The notes: a model not told the origin generated them from the letters alone. A stretch of 64,000 nucleotides of DNA from Aureisphaera galaxeae (GCF_028561275.1 NZ_JAQQTF010000006.1:124001-188000); one strand, 5' to 3'; shown: positions 1 to 8,642, numbered from the stretch's first letter. A program made the numbers and translations.

Positions 1-1
1 C

Positions 2-2302
2 TACAGTCATAAGAATACTGACGATTACTTTCAATCCCCTACCGATTTTTCCGTCACCCTAGAGTTTCCCTTTGAGTACTCTTTATTTTCAGATTTGAAC
101 GAGGTCCCAGCATCCAGTCAAGGAGAGGCTTCTTCTCGCGGAAGTAAGAGAGTATCGTTAGAAGGTAAGGGCAGGATGTTCTTTTCCATCTACCTTCAGA
201 AAACACGGAATTTCGAAAGTGTCGTGACAGATCAGCTAGAATTGATAACCGATCTTAAAGACAAAAAGGTAGCACCCGCAAATAAGGCCATCTTGGTAGA
301 CCGCCTCACCCGATTCTTAGAAGATCGACTGGGCCCCTATCCTTTCGAAAAGATGATTATCAGTGATGCCGATTATCGTACGAGCCCAGTGTATGGTTTA
401 AATCAGCTCCCCGATTTCATTAGTCCTTTTCCCAATGGATTCGAGTTGGACATGGAGTTGCTTAAAACAGCTACTAGGAGATATATTACCCAAACCCTCC
501 CGCTCAATCCCAGAAAAGATCACTGGCTGATTGGTGCCCTGCAGATCTATCTTATGATCGATTATGTGGATACCTATTATCCCGATATGAAAATCTTGGG
601 AAGCCTTAGCGATTTCTGGATCATCGATTGGTTGCATGCGGCCGATTTGGAATTCAATGACCAATATCCCTTCTTGTACCTCAACATGGCTCGGAACAAC
701 CTGCATCAGTCATTGGTAACACCTAGGGATTCCTTGGTGAAATTCAACAAGCAATTGGGAAGCGACTACTACGCGGGGGATGGATTGCAATACTTGGCGG
801 ATTACGTTGGAAAGTCGAAGTTGGATAAAACCATCAAAGAATATTTTACTTCCAAAACGCAAAAACTAACCACTCCATCCGACTTTCAAAAGGCATTGAA
901 AGCGAATACGGAACTCCCTATCGACTGGTTCTTTTCGGATTATGTTGGAAAACGAACTACCATCGATTTCAAAATAAAAAAGGTAAAGGAGGTTGGTGAT
1001 TCTTTAGAGGTTTCCATTCTCAACAAACGGGACAATGTAATGCCCGTATCCATCTATGGGTTAAAAAAGGATTCCGTTCTTTTCAAAAAATGGGTAAAAC
1101 CTATAGATAGCATAGCCACCATTACGGTTCCTAAAGAGGGGGTGCGAAAATTGGCCTTGAATTACAACGGTGAAATTGCCGAATTCAACCAAAGAAACAA
1201 TTTCAAGGCAGTAAAGGGATTGTTTAACCGTCCATTACAATTCCGCCTGTTCAAGGATGTGGAGGATCCGAAATTCAATCAGGTATTCTTCATGCCTGTA
1301 TTCCAGTACAATTTGTATGATGGTTTTAGTTTAGGTCCTAAAATGTACAACAAAACCATGCTACCCAAAGGGGTGCATTACAAATTGGAACCGCAATTTG
1401 GTTTCCGTTCTAAAAAGATCATTGGTAAAGGTTCCTTGGTCTATACCGAGCGAGTGGACAACGGCAATCTGTACAGTATGCGCTATGGCATTTCAGGAAG
1501 TTTCTTTTCGTATAACCGAGGCTTGTTCTACAAAAGACTTTCTCCTTTTATGACCTTTGCCTTTAGGGATAATGACGATCTAAGGAAAAACAAAAAACAG
1601 TTCATCAATCTAAGAAATGTGAATGTTTTTAGGGACGAGGACCCCAACGATCCTGATCAGGATCCCAATTATAGCGTCTTTAATTTTCAATACGTATACA
1701 CCGATAACAACCTCATCAATTTCTACCGAGGTGTATTGGATTATCAGATTTCTCAAAAATTCAGTAAGATTTCAACCCAATTGGAATACCGTAAGCTGTT
1801 CCTAAGCAATAGACAATTGAACGTACGCTTTTACGCAGGACTCTTCGTGTTTAATGATACAGGGACCGATAGCGATTTCTTCAGCTTTGCTTTAGATCGT
1901 CCTACCGATTACCTTTTCGACTATAACTATTACGGTCGTAGTGAGGATACCGGACTGTTCAGTCAGCAATTGATTATTGCCGAGGGAGGTTTTAAATCCC
2001 AGTTGGAGCCAGCTTTTGCCAATCAATTTATCACCACGGTAAATGCCAGTACCAATATCTGGAAATGGATCTACGCCTATGGAGATGCAGGTCTTGTGAA
2101 AAACAATGGAGAACAGGTAAAAGCGGTATGGGATACTGGGATTCGGGCCAGTTTGGTTGCCGATTATTTCGAATTGTACTTTCCTCTCTATTCTAATCTT
2201 GGCTGGGAACCAGGACTGCCCGATTATGATCAGCGCATCCGATTTATTGTCACCTTAGACATTAAAACCCTATTGGGGCTATTTACCCGTGAGTGGTACT
2301 AG
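2..2302 (+). CDS. M1-peptidase-like protein with C-terminal beta-barrel (5' partial)
   Basis: The frame is open from base 2, so the gene starts upstream of the window; the TTG at 95 is internal. The visible 766 residues look like the second half of an M1 (gluzincin) aminopeptidase-like protein, followed by several hundred residues of alternating aromatic and polar strands typical of an outer-membrane beta-barrel, ending in a terminal aromatic (..REWY). Where an M1 enzyme should carry HEXXH and a downstream NEG.. glutamate, this protein has no HEXXH; the nearest equivalent reads HWLIGALQIYL, so catalysis looks lost. It may be a cell-surface pseudo-peptidase. The family call is moderate; the barrel is inferred from composition. 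Position ends 103 bases before the Spo0M-like gene, with no obvious terminator. Confidence 0.6.
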   Translation, partial: YSHKNTDDYFQSPTDFSVTLEFPFEYSLFSDLNEVPASSQGEASSRGSKRVSLEGKGRMFFSIYLQKTRNFESVVTDQLELITDLKDKKVAPANKAILVDRLTRFLEDRLGPYPFEKMIISDADYRTSPVYGLNQLPDFISPFPNGFELDMELLKTATRRYITQTLPLNPRKDHWLIGALQIYLMIDYVDTYYPDMKILGSLSDFWIIDWLHAADLEFNDQYPFLYLNMARNNLHQSLVTPRDSLVKFNKQLGSDYYAGDGLQYLADYVGKSKLDKTIKEYFTSKTQKLTTPSDFQKALKANTELPIDWFFSDYVGKRTTIDFKIKKVKEVGDSLEVSILNKRDNVMPVSIYGLKKDSVLFKKWVKPIDSIATITVPKEGVRKLALNYNGEIAEFNQRNNFKAVKGLFNRPLQFRLFKDVEDPKFNQVFFMPVFQYNLYDGFSLGPKMYNKTMLPKGVHYKLEPQFGFRSKKIIGKGSLVYTERVDNGNLYSMRYGISGSFFSYNRGLFYKRLSPFMTFAFRDNDDLRKNKKQFINLRNVNVFRDEDPNDPDQDPNYSVFNFQYVYTDNNLINFYRGVLDYQISQKFSKISTQLEYRKLFLSNRQLNVRFYAGLFVFNDTGTDSDFFSFALDRPTDYLFDYNYYGRSEDTGLFSQQLIIAEGGFKSQLEPAFANQFITTVNASTNIWKWIYAYGDAGLVKNNGEQVKAVWDTGIRASLVADYFELYFPLYSNLGWEPGLPDYDQRIRFIVTLDIKTLLGLFTREWY

Positions 2303-2405
2303 GTCATTTTAGCGCAAATTTTCAATTCTTAAAAATTCTATTATTTTAGCCGGGAGATTTTACAATGATCCCCAAATCATTAACTTAACTTAAATCAACC
2401 AGACT

Positions 2406-2876
2406 ATGGGATTTCTAAAGAAATTTAAAGACAAGCTGGGTATTGGCGGCGTTAAAGTAGAGCTAAAAGTACCTGGGCAAATCGCTAAAGATAGCGGCAT
2501 TATTGAAGGAACGGTAGTACTTACTACTAAAAGCGAACAGGAAGTGGTAGACATTACCGTTCAGCTCCTTGAAGAATACACCACTGGCCGCGGTGACGAC
2601 AAACAAGAAAAAGAATTCGAATTAGGAGAGGTTAAAGTCCCTGGAGGATTCAGCATTGCTCCCGGAGATACCAAAGAAGTTCCTTTCTCCTTACCCTTCA
2701 CACTGGTAAAATCCAACGCAGACGACCTAAAGGAAATGGGCGGTGCCCTTGGAACCCTTGGCAAATTGGGCAAATTCGCTAATAACGAAAAGTCCAGCTA
2801 CTTTGTCGATGCAGAGGCAGATGTAAAAAGCGCTGCCTTGGACCCTTCGGACAAGAAAGAGGTAAAACTAGTCTAA
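2406..2876 (+). CDS. Spo0M/arrestin-like protein
   Basis: This 156-residue protein begins MGFLKKFKDKLGIGGVKVEL, a start typical of the Spo0M (sporulation-control protein) family, which has an arrestin-like beta-sandwich fold. Alternating beta strands with a GTVVLTTKSEQEVVDITVQL core and a conserved PGDTKEVPFSLPF segment support this. Spo0M proteins in non-sporulating bacteria have no settled role; they are cytoplasmic and may act at the membrane or cytoskeleton. The family is often about 250 residues, so this is a short single-domain form. It lies 21 bases ahead of the voltage-gated channel gene in the same direction, so the two are probably cotranscribed and may work together. Confidence 0.75.
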   Translation: MGFLKKFKDKLGIGGVKVELKVPGQIAKDSGIIEGTVVLTTKSEQEVVDITVQLLEEYTTGRGDDKQEKEFELGEVKVPGGFSIAPGDTKEVPFSLPFTLVKSNADDLKEMGGALGTLGKLGKFANNEKSSYFVDAEADVKSAALDPSDKKEVKLV

Positions 2877-2897
2877 CCAAAAATACATTTCGATTTC

Positions 2898-3785
2898 ATG
2901 GTAAAGCTTTGCAAGAAAATTGCTGAGGCCAAGTGGTTTCAGAATTTTATCACGATCGCTATTCTCATTGCTGGGGTATTGGTAGGAATTGCTACCTATC
3001 CCGAATTTTCTGAAGAACATCACACAACCTTAGAACTGCTCAACAAAATTATCCTTTGGATATTCGTAGCGGAAGTAGTCATAAAGATGGTTGCCGAAGG
3101 CAAAAAGCCTTGGCGTTACTTTTATGACGGATGGAATATATTCGACTTCGTTATCGTTGCCGCGGCCTTCTTACCATTTGGTGGAAGTTCGGTAGCCGTA
3201 CTTCGTTTATTACGTTTGCTACGTGTGCTGAAATTGGTAAAAGCCCTGCCCAAGTTACAGCTATTGGTAAGCGCATTGCTAAAGAGTATCCCTTCTATGG
3301 GTTATGTTTCCATTCTACTACTCTTGTTGTTTTACATATATGCGGTTGCAGCGGTTTTCTTCTTTGGGGGCAACGATCCTATACATTTTGAAAACCTACA
3401 GCTGTCCATGTTATCCCTGTTTAGGGTAGTTACCCTAGAGGACTGGACAGATGTCATGTACATCAATATGTACGGTTGCGACAACTATGGCTACGGTGGT
3501 AGTGAGGCCCTTTGTACCAATCCATCGGCCAGTCCCATTGGTGCAGCCATATTCTTCGTTTCCTTTGTATTACTGGGAACCATGATCATCCTGAATCTTT
3601 TTATTGGGGTGATTATGAACGGAATGGACGAAGCGCGTGAAGAAGCAATTGAAGAAGATTTAGTAGCTCCTGAAGATGTTCAGACCAATTTGGGTGAATT
3701 GGAGCAGAAACTAGCAGAGATGCAAGCGTTGGTGTTAAAACTGAAGCATCCAGAGCCAGAACCTATTCCTGTAGATGAGGAATAA
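2898..3785 (+). CDS. Voltage-gated ion channel, NaChBac-type
   Basis: The 295-residue protein is a single six-transmembrane subunit that would assemble as a homotetramer in the inner membrane. Visible are S1 near residues 18-36, S2 near 45-62, S3 ([13 protein letters not shown]), and an S4 voltage sensor with positive charges every third residue ([16 protein letters not shown]). S5, a pore loop with selectivity sequence TLEDWTD, and S6 ([20 protein letters not shown]) follow. NaChBac has TLESWAS at the filter; the LEDW form is seen in related Na or Ca channels, so ion selectivity is not certain. The C-terminus has a heptad pattern ([19 protein letters not shown]) like the coiled coil that tetramerises these channels. 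A hairpin terminator follows the stop codon. Confidence 0.9.
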   Translation: MVKLCKKIAEAKWFQNFITIAILIAGVLVGIATYPEFSEEHHTTLELLNKIILWIFVAEVVIKMVAEGKKPWRYFYDGWNIFDFVIVAAAFLPFGGSSVAVLRLLRLLRVLKLVKALPKLQLLVSALLKSIPSMGYVSILLLLLFYIYAVAAVFFFGGNDPIHFENLQLSMLSLFRVVTLEDWTDVMYINMYGCDNYGYGGSEALCTNPSASPIGAAIFFVSFVLLGTMIILNLFIGVIMNGMDEAREEAIEEDLVAPEDVQTNLGELEQKLAEMQALVLKLKHPEPEPIPVDEE

Positions 3786-3813
3786 TAAGATCTAGACTTA
3801 TACTTTTGAAGAG

Positions 3814-3849
3814 ACCCGAGTTTTGAAATTCATGACTCGGGTTTTATTT
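3814..3849 (+). terminator. Rho-independent terminator after the channel gene
   Basis: A perfect 8-bp stem, acccgagt (3814-3821) with actcgggt (3835-3842), encloses a 13-base loop and is followed by tttattttt. It closes the Spo0M/channel transcription unit and overlaps the first possible ATG (3823) of the next ORF, which argues for that gene starting later. Confidence 0.85.
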
Positions 3850-3882
3850 TTGCCATTAGATGTCGACCTAACCCCATTACAC

Positions 3883-4101
3883 ATGCTAAACAACTGGAAA
3901 CTGCTCATACTGCTATGCCTTACTTTAGGCTTAGCCCCATTTTCGCCCGAGCCACATCTTTGGGGCAAACTGAAATGGCTTTGGGGTGGAGCCGTGGATA
4001 TGAAGGCCATGGATGTGTTCGATTTAGCTCTTCATTCCTTGCCTTTTTTATTGCTAATTCGATATTTGATTATAAAATCCTTAAAAAGAGAATCAAAATA
4101 G
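3883..4101 (+). CDS. Small conserved membrane protein
   Basis: From the ATG at 3883 the product has 72 residues, beginning MLNNWKLLILLCLTLGLAPF, with one N-terminal hydrophobic segment, a central hydrophilic stretch (EPHLWGKLKWLWGGAVDMK) and a second hydrophobic segment near the C-terminus ending in a basic tail. Short proteins of this pattern recur in Flavobacteriia and are sometimes labelled as RND-transporter related without experimental support. The open frame extends to an ATG at 3823, but that lies inside the upstream terminator hairpin, so 3883 is preferred. Two membrane passes are likely; the function is unknown. Confidence 0.6.
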   Translation: MLNNWKLLILLCLTLGLAPFSPEPHLWGKLKWLWGGAVDMKAMDVFDLALHSLPFLLLIRYLIIKSLKRESK

Positions 4102-4145
4102 ATTCGTTTATTGAATTATTCGCAATACTTTAACATCCAAGGCCA

Positions 4146-4176
4146 TTGCAAATATGGTCGAAATTTGCTACTTTTG
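4146..4176 (+). promoter_or_regulatory. Bacteroidota-type promoter for the E1 gene
   Basis: A TTG at 4146-4148 and a perfect TActTTTG box at 4169-4176 are 20 bases apart, matching the Bacteroidota housekeeping -33/-7 pattern. Transcription would begin near 4182, about 15 bases before the ATG at 4197. The TTG could be mistaken for a start codon, but its role as the -33 box explains it better. Confidence 0.7.
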
Positions 4177-4196
4177 CGGAACAAATTTCCCGTTCT

Positions 4197-6611
4197 ATGC
4201 AAACAAACCCTCAAGTAAATAGTGAGTTATCTTTTGAAGACTTTAAAGCAGAAGTTTTAAACGATTATACGATCGCTGTTACCAGTAGGGAATGTAGTTT
4301 GTTAGGCCGAAGAGAAGTACTTACTGGAAAAGCAAAATTCGGGATCTTCGGCGATGGAAAGGAAGTTCCTCAATTGGCATGGGCTAAGGCCTTCAAAAAT
4401 GGGGACTGGCGAAGCGGATACTACCGCGATCAGACCTTTATGATGGCTATAGGTGAATTGACCATAGAACAATTCTTCGCAGGACTCTATGCCCATACCG
4501 ATATTAAGGCCGACCCTATGAGTGCGGGTCGTCAAATGGGTGGTCACTTTGGCACCCATAGCTTGAATGAGGACGGAACTTGGAAAAATCTAGCCCAACA
4601 AAAAAATAGTAGTGCCGATATCTCTCCAACCGCAGGACAGATGCCCCGTTTATTAGGATTGGCACAGGCTTCTAAGATATTCAGAAACGTTTCCGGATTA
4701 CAACACAAGACACAATTCTCCATCAATGGGGATGAAGTAGCTTGGGGAACTATTGGAAATGCCAGTACCAGTGAAGGACTGTTCTGGGAAACCATTAACG
4801 CTGCTGGTGTATTGCAGGTACCTATGGTGATGTGTGTTTGGGATGACGAATATGGAATCTCCGTACATGCGAAGCACCAAACTACCAAGGAGAACATTTC
4901 CGAAATTCTAATGGGCTTTCAAAGAACGGAGGATGCCAAAGGATATGAAATCATCCGAGTAAAAGGATGGGATTATGCTGGATTGGTAGAGGCATTTCAG
5001 AAAGCAGGTAAAATTGCCCGTGAAGAACACGTTCCCGTGCTCATGCATGTATTAGAACTTACCCAGCCTCAAGGACACTCTACCAGTGGTTCGCACGAGC
5101 GTTACAAAAGCCCTGAAAGATTACAATGGGAAAAGGAGCATGACTGTAACCATAAAATGCGGGAATGGATGATCGCCTCCAATATTGCTACGGCAGAGGA
5201 ATTGGATCAATTGGAGAAGGACATTAAGAAGAAGGTTAGAAATGGAAAAAAGGCTGCTTGGTCTGCTTTCTTGGCCCCTCAATTGAAGGAACAAGAAGAA
5301 GTAGTAACCTTGCTTACCCATTTGGCAGAAAGTAGCCCTAACAAGGTATTTATTGAAAAAATAAAGAATGATCTTGCCGGTAACGACGAGCCCATTCGAA
5401 AAGATATCCTTTCCGCCGCACGAAAGGCACTGCGCTATGTGGTAACGGAAGAGACCTCTGAAAAAAGACAGCTTCAGGATTGGATCAACAACTATTTCGA
5501 GATCATTCAACCCAAATACAGCGCACACCTTTATTCTGAAGAAGACAACAAAGCAACCCAGATCGCCGAAGTAAAAGCCACCTACGATGCCGATGCCGAA
5601 ATGGTAGACGGCCGTTTGGTACTTCGTGATAATTTCGATAGCATTTTCAGCAACCACCCAGAGACCTTGGTATTTGGTGAAGATAGCGGAACCATTGGGG
5701 ATGTGAACCAAGGACTGGAAGGTCTGCAGGAAAAGCATGGCGAATTACGAGTGAGTGATACGGGAATCCGGGAAGCTACCATTTTGGGACAGGGAATCGG
5801 AATGGCCATGCGAGGATTGCGTCCTATTGCCGAAATTCAGTACCTCGACTACATACTGTACTGCTTACAGATCATGAGCGACGACTTGGCTACGGTACGC
5901 TATAGAACCAATGGACTACAAAAAGCTCCATTAATTGTACGTACCCGTGGACACCGATTGGAAGGCATTTGGCACAGTGGATCCCAGATGGGTGGATTAA
6001 TTCATTTGTTGCGTGGAATGTATCTGTTGGTGCCACGCGACATGACAAAGGCCGCAGGATTCTATAATACATTACTGCAAAGTGACGAGCCCGCTGTAAT
6101 TGTGGAATGTCTTAACGGCTATCGTCTAAAAGAAAAGATGCCGAATAACCTTGGAGAACTTCGTACTCCAATCGGCGTTGTGGAAACCGTGAAAGAAGGA
6201 ACCGATATCACCTTGGTTTCCTACGGAAGTACTTTGCGTATTGTACAAGAAGCTGCCATAGAACTACAGCAAGTGGGAATCGACGCTGAAGTAATCGATA
6301 CACAGTCGCTACTTCCCTTCGATCTTAACCACGATGTAGTGAAGAGTGTTGCCAAGACCAATCGACTTTTGGTAATCGACGAAGATGTTCCTGGAGGAGC
6401 TTCTGCCTATCTATTGCAGCATATCGTCGATGAGCAGAATGCCTACGTACATTTAGACAGTAAACCACAAGCATTGGCAGCGCAGCCGCACCGTCCGGCT
6501 TATGGAACGGATGGGGATTATTTCAGTAAGCCTTCGGTAGAAGATGTGTTCGAAAAGGTATATGAGATGATGCACGAGGTAGACCCTTCCTCCTATCCTG
6601 CCTTACGTTAA
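4197..6611 (+). CDS. Branched-chain 2-oxoacid dehydrogenase E1, alpha-beta fusion
   Basis: The 804-residue protein fuses the alpha and beta subunits of a thiamine-diphosphate-dependent E1. The first half has the alpha-type segment QMGGHFGTHSLN and the cofactor-binding region around NASTSEGLFWETINAAGV with DDEYGISV. The second half begins near residue 460 and shows the beta-subunit hallmarks VFGEDSG, GIREATILGQGIGMAM, and a transketolase C-terminal domain (LVSYGSTLRIVQEAA). The enzyme decarboxylates branched-chain 2-oxoacids (from Val, Leu, Ile) and passes the acyl group to E2 lipoate, feeding branched fatty acid synthesis. Fused E1 of this length is usual in Flavobacteriia. The start follows a good promoter. 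A weak hairpin (6639-6659) lies after the stop but has no U-tract. Confidence 0.9.
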   Translation: MQTNPQVNSELSFEDFKAEVLNDYTIAVTSRECSLLGRREVLTGKAKFGIFGDGKEVPQLAWAKAFKNGDWRSGYYRDQTFMMAIGELTIEQFFAGLYAHTDIKADPMSAGRQMGGHFGTHSLNEDGTWKNLAQQKNSSADISPTAGQMPRLLGLAQASKIFRNVSGLQHKTQFSINGDEVAWGTIGNASTSEGLFWETINAAGVLQVPMVMCVWDDEYGISVHAKHQTTKENISEILMGFQRTEDAKGYEIIRVKGWDYAGLVEAFQKAGKIAREEHVPVLMHVLELTQPQGHSTSGSHERYKSPERLQWEKEHDCNHKMREWMIASNIATAEELDQLEKDIKKKVRNGKKAAWSAFLAPQLKEQEEVVTLLTHLAESSPNKVFIEKIKNDLAGNDEPIRKDILSAARKALRYVVTEETSEKRQLQDWINNYFEIIQPKYSAHLYSEEDNKATQIAEVKATYDADAEMVDGRLVLRDNFDSIFSNHPETLVFGEDSGTIGDVNQGLEGLQEKHGELRVSDTGIREATILGQGIGMAMRGLRPIAEIQYLDYILYCLQIMSDDLATVRYRTNGLQKAPLIVRTRGHRLEGIWHSGSQMGGLIHLLRGMYLLVPRDMTKAAGFYNTLLQSDEPAVIVECLNGYRLKEKMPNNLGELRTPIGVVETVKEGTDITLVSYGSTLRIVQEAAIELQQVGIDAEVIDTQSLLPFDLNHDVVKSVAKTNRLLVIDEDVPGGASAYLLQHIVDEQNAYVHLDSKPQALAAQPHRPAYGTDGDYFSKPSVEDVFEKVYEMMHEVDPSSYPALR

Positions 6612-6769
6612 AAGTGGACTTTCGATTTTAATTTTAAAAAGTGTAGGAAAATTACACTTCAACGAATTCTTTGTGTTTTTGTCCATAATTCATCAATAAT
6701 TCCAAAAAAAATTTGGAAAAGCGAATATTTTTATTGAACATTTACATGTAATAAAGAAAAAACACAAGA
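6612..6769 (+). promoter_or_regulatory. Upstream region of the asnB leader with two hairpins
   Basis: This AT-rich 158-base stretch carries two inverted repeats: aagtgta (6639-6645) with tacactt (6653-6659), and ttccaaa (6700-6706) with tttggaa (6712-6718). Neither has a U-tract, so neither is a clear terminator. I found no convincing TAnnTTTG box in front of the leader ORF, so the asnB promoter position is open, and readthrough from the E1 gene is possible. Confidence 0.4.
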
Positions 6770-6823
6770 ATGCTGCGTTCTATTTTCAATAATAATTTGA
6801 ATAATAACAACGGAAATCCGTAG
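6770..6823 (+). CDS. Asn-rich leader peptide of asnB
   Basis: ATG at 6770, TAG at 6821-6823, giving the 17-residue peptide MLRSIFNNNLNNNNGNP. Eight of 17 codons are Asn (AAT at 6788-6796 and 6800-6805, AAC at 6806-6811, AAT at 6815-6817). An A-rich stretch (aaagaaaaaacacaaga) precedes the ATG, as is usual for translation starts in Bacteroidota. It lies directly before mutually exclusive hairpins and asparagine synthetase, so it is read as an attenuation leader peptide: a shortage of charged tRNA-Asn would stall the ribosome here and let the downstream RNA form the antiterminator. Peptide function itself is not expected. Confidence 0.8.
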   Translation: MLRSIFNNNLNNNNGNP

Positions 6824-6825
6824 CA

Positions 6826-6860
6826 GAAACTTGTACCCTATACTGAACCCGTCAAGTTTC
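6826..6860 (+). promoter_or_regulatory. Antiterminator stem of the asnB attenuator
   Basis: gaaacttg (6826-6833) is perfectly complementary over 8 bases to caagtttc (6853-6860). The 3' arm overlaps the 5' arm of the terminator (6846-6856) and its loop, so the two structures cannot coexist. The 5' arm starts three bases after the leader stop codon. A ribosome terminating there would cover it and allow the terminator, whereas one stalled on the Asn codons would leave it free. Confidence 0.75.
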
Positions 6861-6879
6861 CAGCTTGACGGGTTTTTTT
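6846..6879 (+). terminator. Attenuator terminator upstream of asnB
   Basis: A perfect 11-bp stem aacccgtcaag (6846-6856) with cttgacgggtt (6864-6874), a 7-base loop and a run of seven T. It stands 43 bases before the asnB start and more than 230 bases after the E1 gene, so it is placed to control asnB, not to end the upstream gene. Confidence 0.9.
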
Positions 6880-6921
6880 GTGGGATTAAACAATTGATTC
6901 ATCTAATAAATTTTAAATATC

Positions 6922-8586
6922 ATGTGTGGAATTGTATGTGCATTCGAACTTAAACAGCCCAGTGAAGTACTGAGGCCTCAACTATTATCCATGGCGAAAT
7001 GTATTCGCCACCGCGGTCCGGATTGGAGCGGAATTTTCGACTCTCCAAAGGCCATTTTGGCTCACGAACGTCTTGCTATCGTGGATCCAACCAGTGGGAA
7101 ACAACCTTTGTTTTCTCCAGATGGAAATCTGGTTTTGGCAGCTAACGGGGAAATATACAACCATATGGAATTGCGTAAGCAGTTCGAAGGTTCCTACGAA
7201 TTTCAGACCAAGAGTGACTGTGAGGTAATACTAGCGCTTTACAAAGAAAAAGGAGCTGCTTTCTTGGACGATTTAAACGGAATTTTCGGTTTCGCTGTCT
7301 ATGATGTAGAAAAAGACGAGTATCTAATCGCCCGTGACCACATGGGTATTATCCCGCTTTATATGGGATGGGACCAAAATGGAACCTTCTATGTGGCTTC
7401 CGAATTGAAAGCGTTGGAAGGAGTTTGCACAAAAATTGAACTCTTCCCTCCAGGACACTACCTACATAGCAAAGATGGGGAAATTAAGCGCTGGTGGACC
7501 CGCGATTGGATGGACTATGAAAACGTAAAGGACAATGAATCTTCTATCGAGGAGCTTCGTGAGGCATTAGACGCAGCCGTGCACAGACAATTGATGAGTG
7601 ACGTACCTTATGGAGTACTACTATCTGGTGGACTGGATTCCTCCATTACCTCTGCCCTTGCCAAAAAATATGCCGACAAGCGTATTGAAAGCGGGGATAA
7701 AGAAGGCGCTTGGTGGCCACAATTACACTCCTTTGCCATTGGTTTGGAAGGTTCTCCAGACTTAGAAGCAGCTAAAAAAGTGGCGGACCACCTAGATACC
7801 GTTCATCACGAGATTAAATTCACCATCCAAGAAGGAATCGATGCCATTAAGGATGTAATCTATCAGCTGGAAACCTATGATATCACCACCGTCCGTGCCT
7901 CTACCCCCATGTATCTTATGGCACGTGCGATCAAGGCTATGGGAATTAAAATGGTACTGTCTGGAGAAGGAAGTGACGAAATCTTTGGGGGTTACCTATA
8001 TTTCCACAAAGCGCCGAATGCAGAAGAATTCCATAAAGAAACCGTAAGGAAACTGGACAAACTACACCAATACGATTGCTTACGCGCAAACAAGTCCCTA
8101 GCAGCTTGGGGAATTGAAGGACGTGTTCCCTTTTTAGATAAGGAGTTTATGGACGTAGCCATGCGATTGAACCCCAAGGATAAGATGATTACCCCAGAAC
8201 GTATGGAAAAGTGGATCCTACGAAAGGCTTTCGAAGATATGCTTCCAGAAAGTGTGGCTTGGCGCCAGAAAGAACAATTTAGTGATGGTGTGGGATACAG
8301 TTGGATCGATACGTTGAAAGAGTTGGTTGAAAAGGAAGTAACCGATGAGCAAATGAAAAACGCCCAATATCGTTTCCCGATTCAAACCCCAACGAGTAAG
8401 GAAGAATTTTACTACCGTTCCATTTTCGAAGAACATTTCCCAAGCGATACCGCTGCGTTAAGTGTTCCTTCGGTGCCATCGGTGGCTTGTAGTAGCCCTG
8501 TGGCCTTGGCTTGGGATGAAAGTTTCCAGAACATGAACGACCCAAGTGGACGTGCTGTAGCCAACGTACATGAAGAAGCCTATTAA
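6922..8586 (+). CDS. asnB: Asparagine synthase B (glutamine-hydrolysing)
   Basis: The 554-residue enzyme has the same length as E. coli AsnB. It starts MCGIVCAFE, with Cys2 as the nucleophile of the class II glutamine amidotransferase domain (about residues 2-200). The C-terminal synthetase domain has the ATP pyrophosphatase loop SGGLDSS at residues 235-241 and the VLSGEGSDEIFGGY segment. It converts aspartate, glutamine and ATP to asparagine, glutamate, AMP and PPi in the cytoplasm. It is monocistronic: an attenuator with an Asn-rich leader peptide precedes it and a strong terminator follows. Expression should therefore rise when charged tRNA-Asn is scarce. Confidence 0.95.
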   Translation: MCGIVCAFELKQPSEVLRPQLLSMAKCIRHRGPDWSGIFDSPKAILAHERLAIVDPTSGKQPLFSPDGNLVLAANGEIYNHMELRKQFEGSYEFQTKSDCEVILALYKEKGAAFLDDLNGIFGFAVYDVEKDEYLIARDHMGIIPLYMGWDQNGTFYVASELKALEGVCTKIELFPPGHYLHSKDGEIKRWWTRDWMDYENVKDNESSIEELREALDAAVHRQLMSDVPYGVLLSGGLDSSITSALAKKYADKRIESGDKEGAWWPQLHSFAIGLEGSPDLEAAKKVADHLDTVHHEIKFTIQEGIDAIKDVIYQLETYDITTVRASTPMYLMARAIKAMGIKMVLSGEGSDEIFGGYLYFHKAPNAEEFHKETVRKLDKLHQYDCLRANKSLAAWGIEGRVPFLDKEFMDVAMRLNPKDKMITPERMEKWILRKAFEDMLPESVAWRQKEQFSDGVGYSWIDTLKELVEKEVTDEQMKNAQYRFPIQTPTSKEEFYYRSIFEEHFPSDTAALSVPSVPSVACSSPVALAWDESFQNMNDPSGRAVANVHEEAY

Positions 8587-8611
8587 AGGTTTTTTGAGTT
8601 AAACATAGATG

Positions 8612-8642
8612 AAAAGACTCCCAAAAAAGGGAGTCTTTTTTT
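8612..8642 (+). terminator. Terminator after asnB
   Basis: An 11-bp stem aaaagactccc (8612-8622) with gggagtctttt (8629-8639) around a six-A loop, followed by a T run. It ends the asnB transcript. Confidence 0.9.

Noticed and set aside
4146-4196. TTG start of the E1 gene at 4146
   Set aside because: This TTG is the -33 element of a perfect promoter whose transcript would start after it.
5121-5738. 205-codon open frame on the minus strand
   Set aside because: It lies wholly inside the E1 coding region on the other strand, has no start context or recognisable domain, and the plus-strand frame is clearly the real gene.
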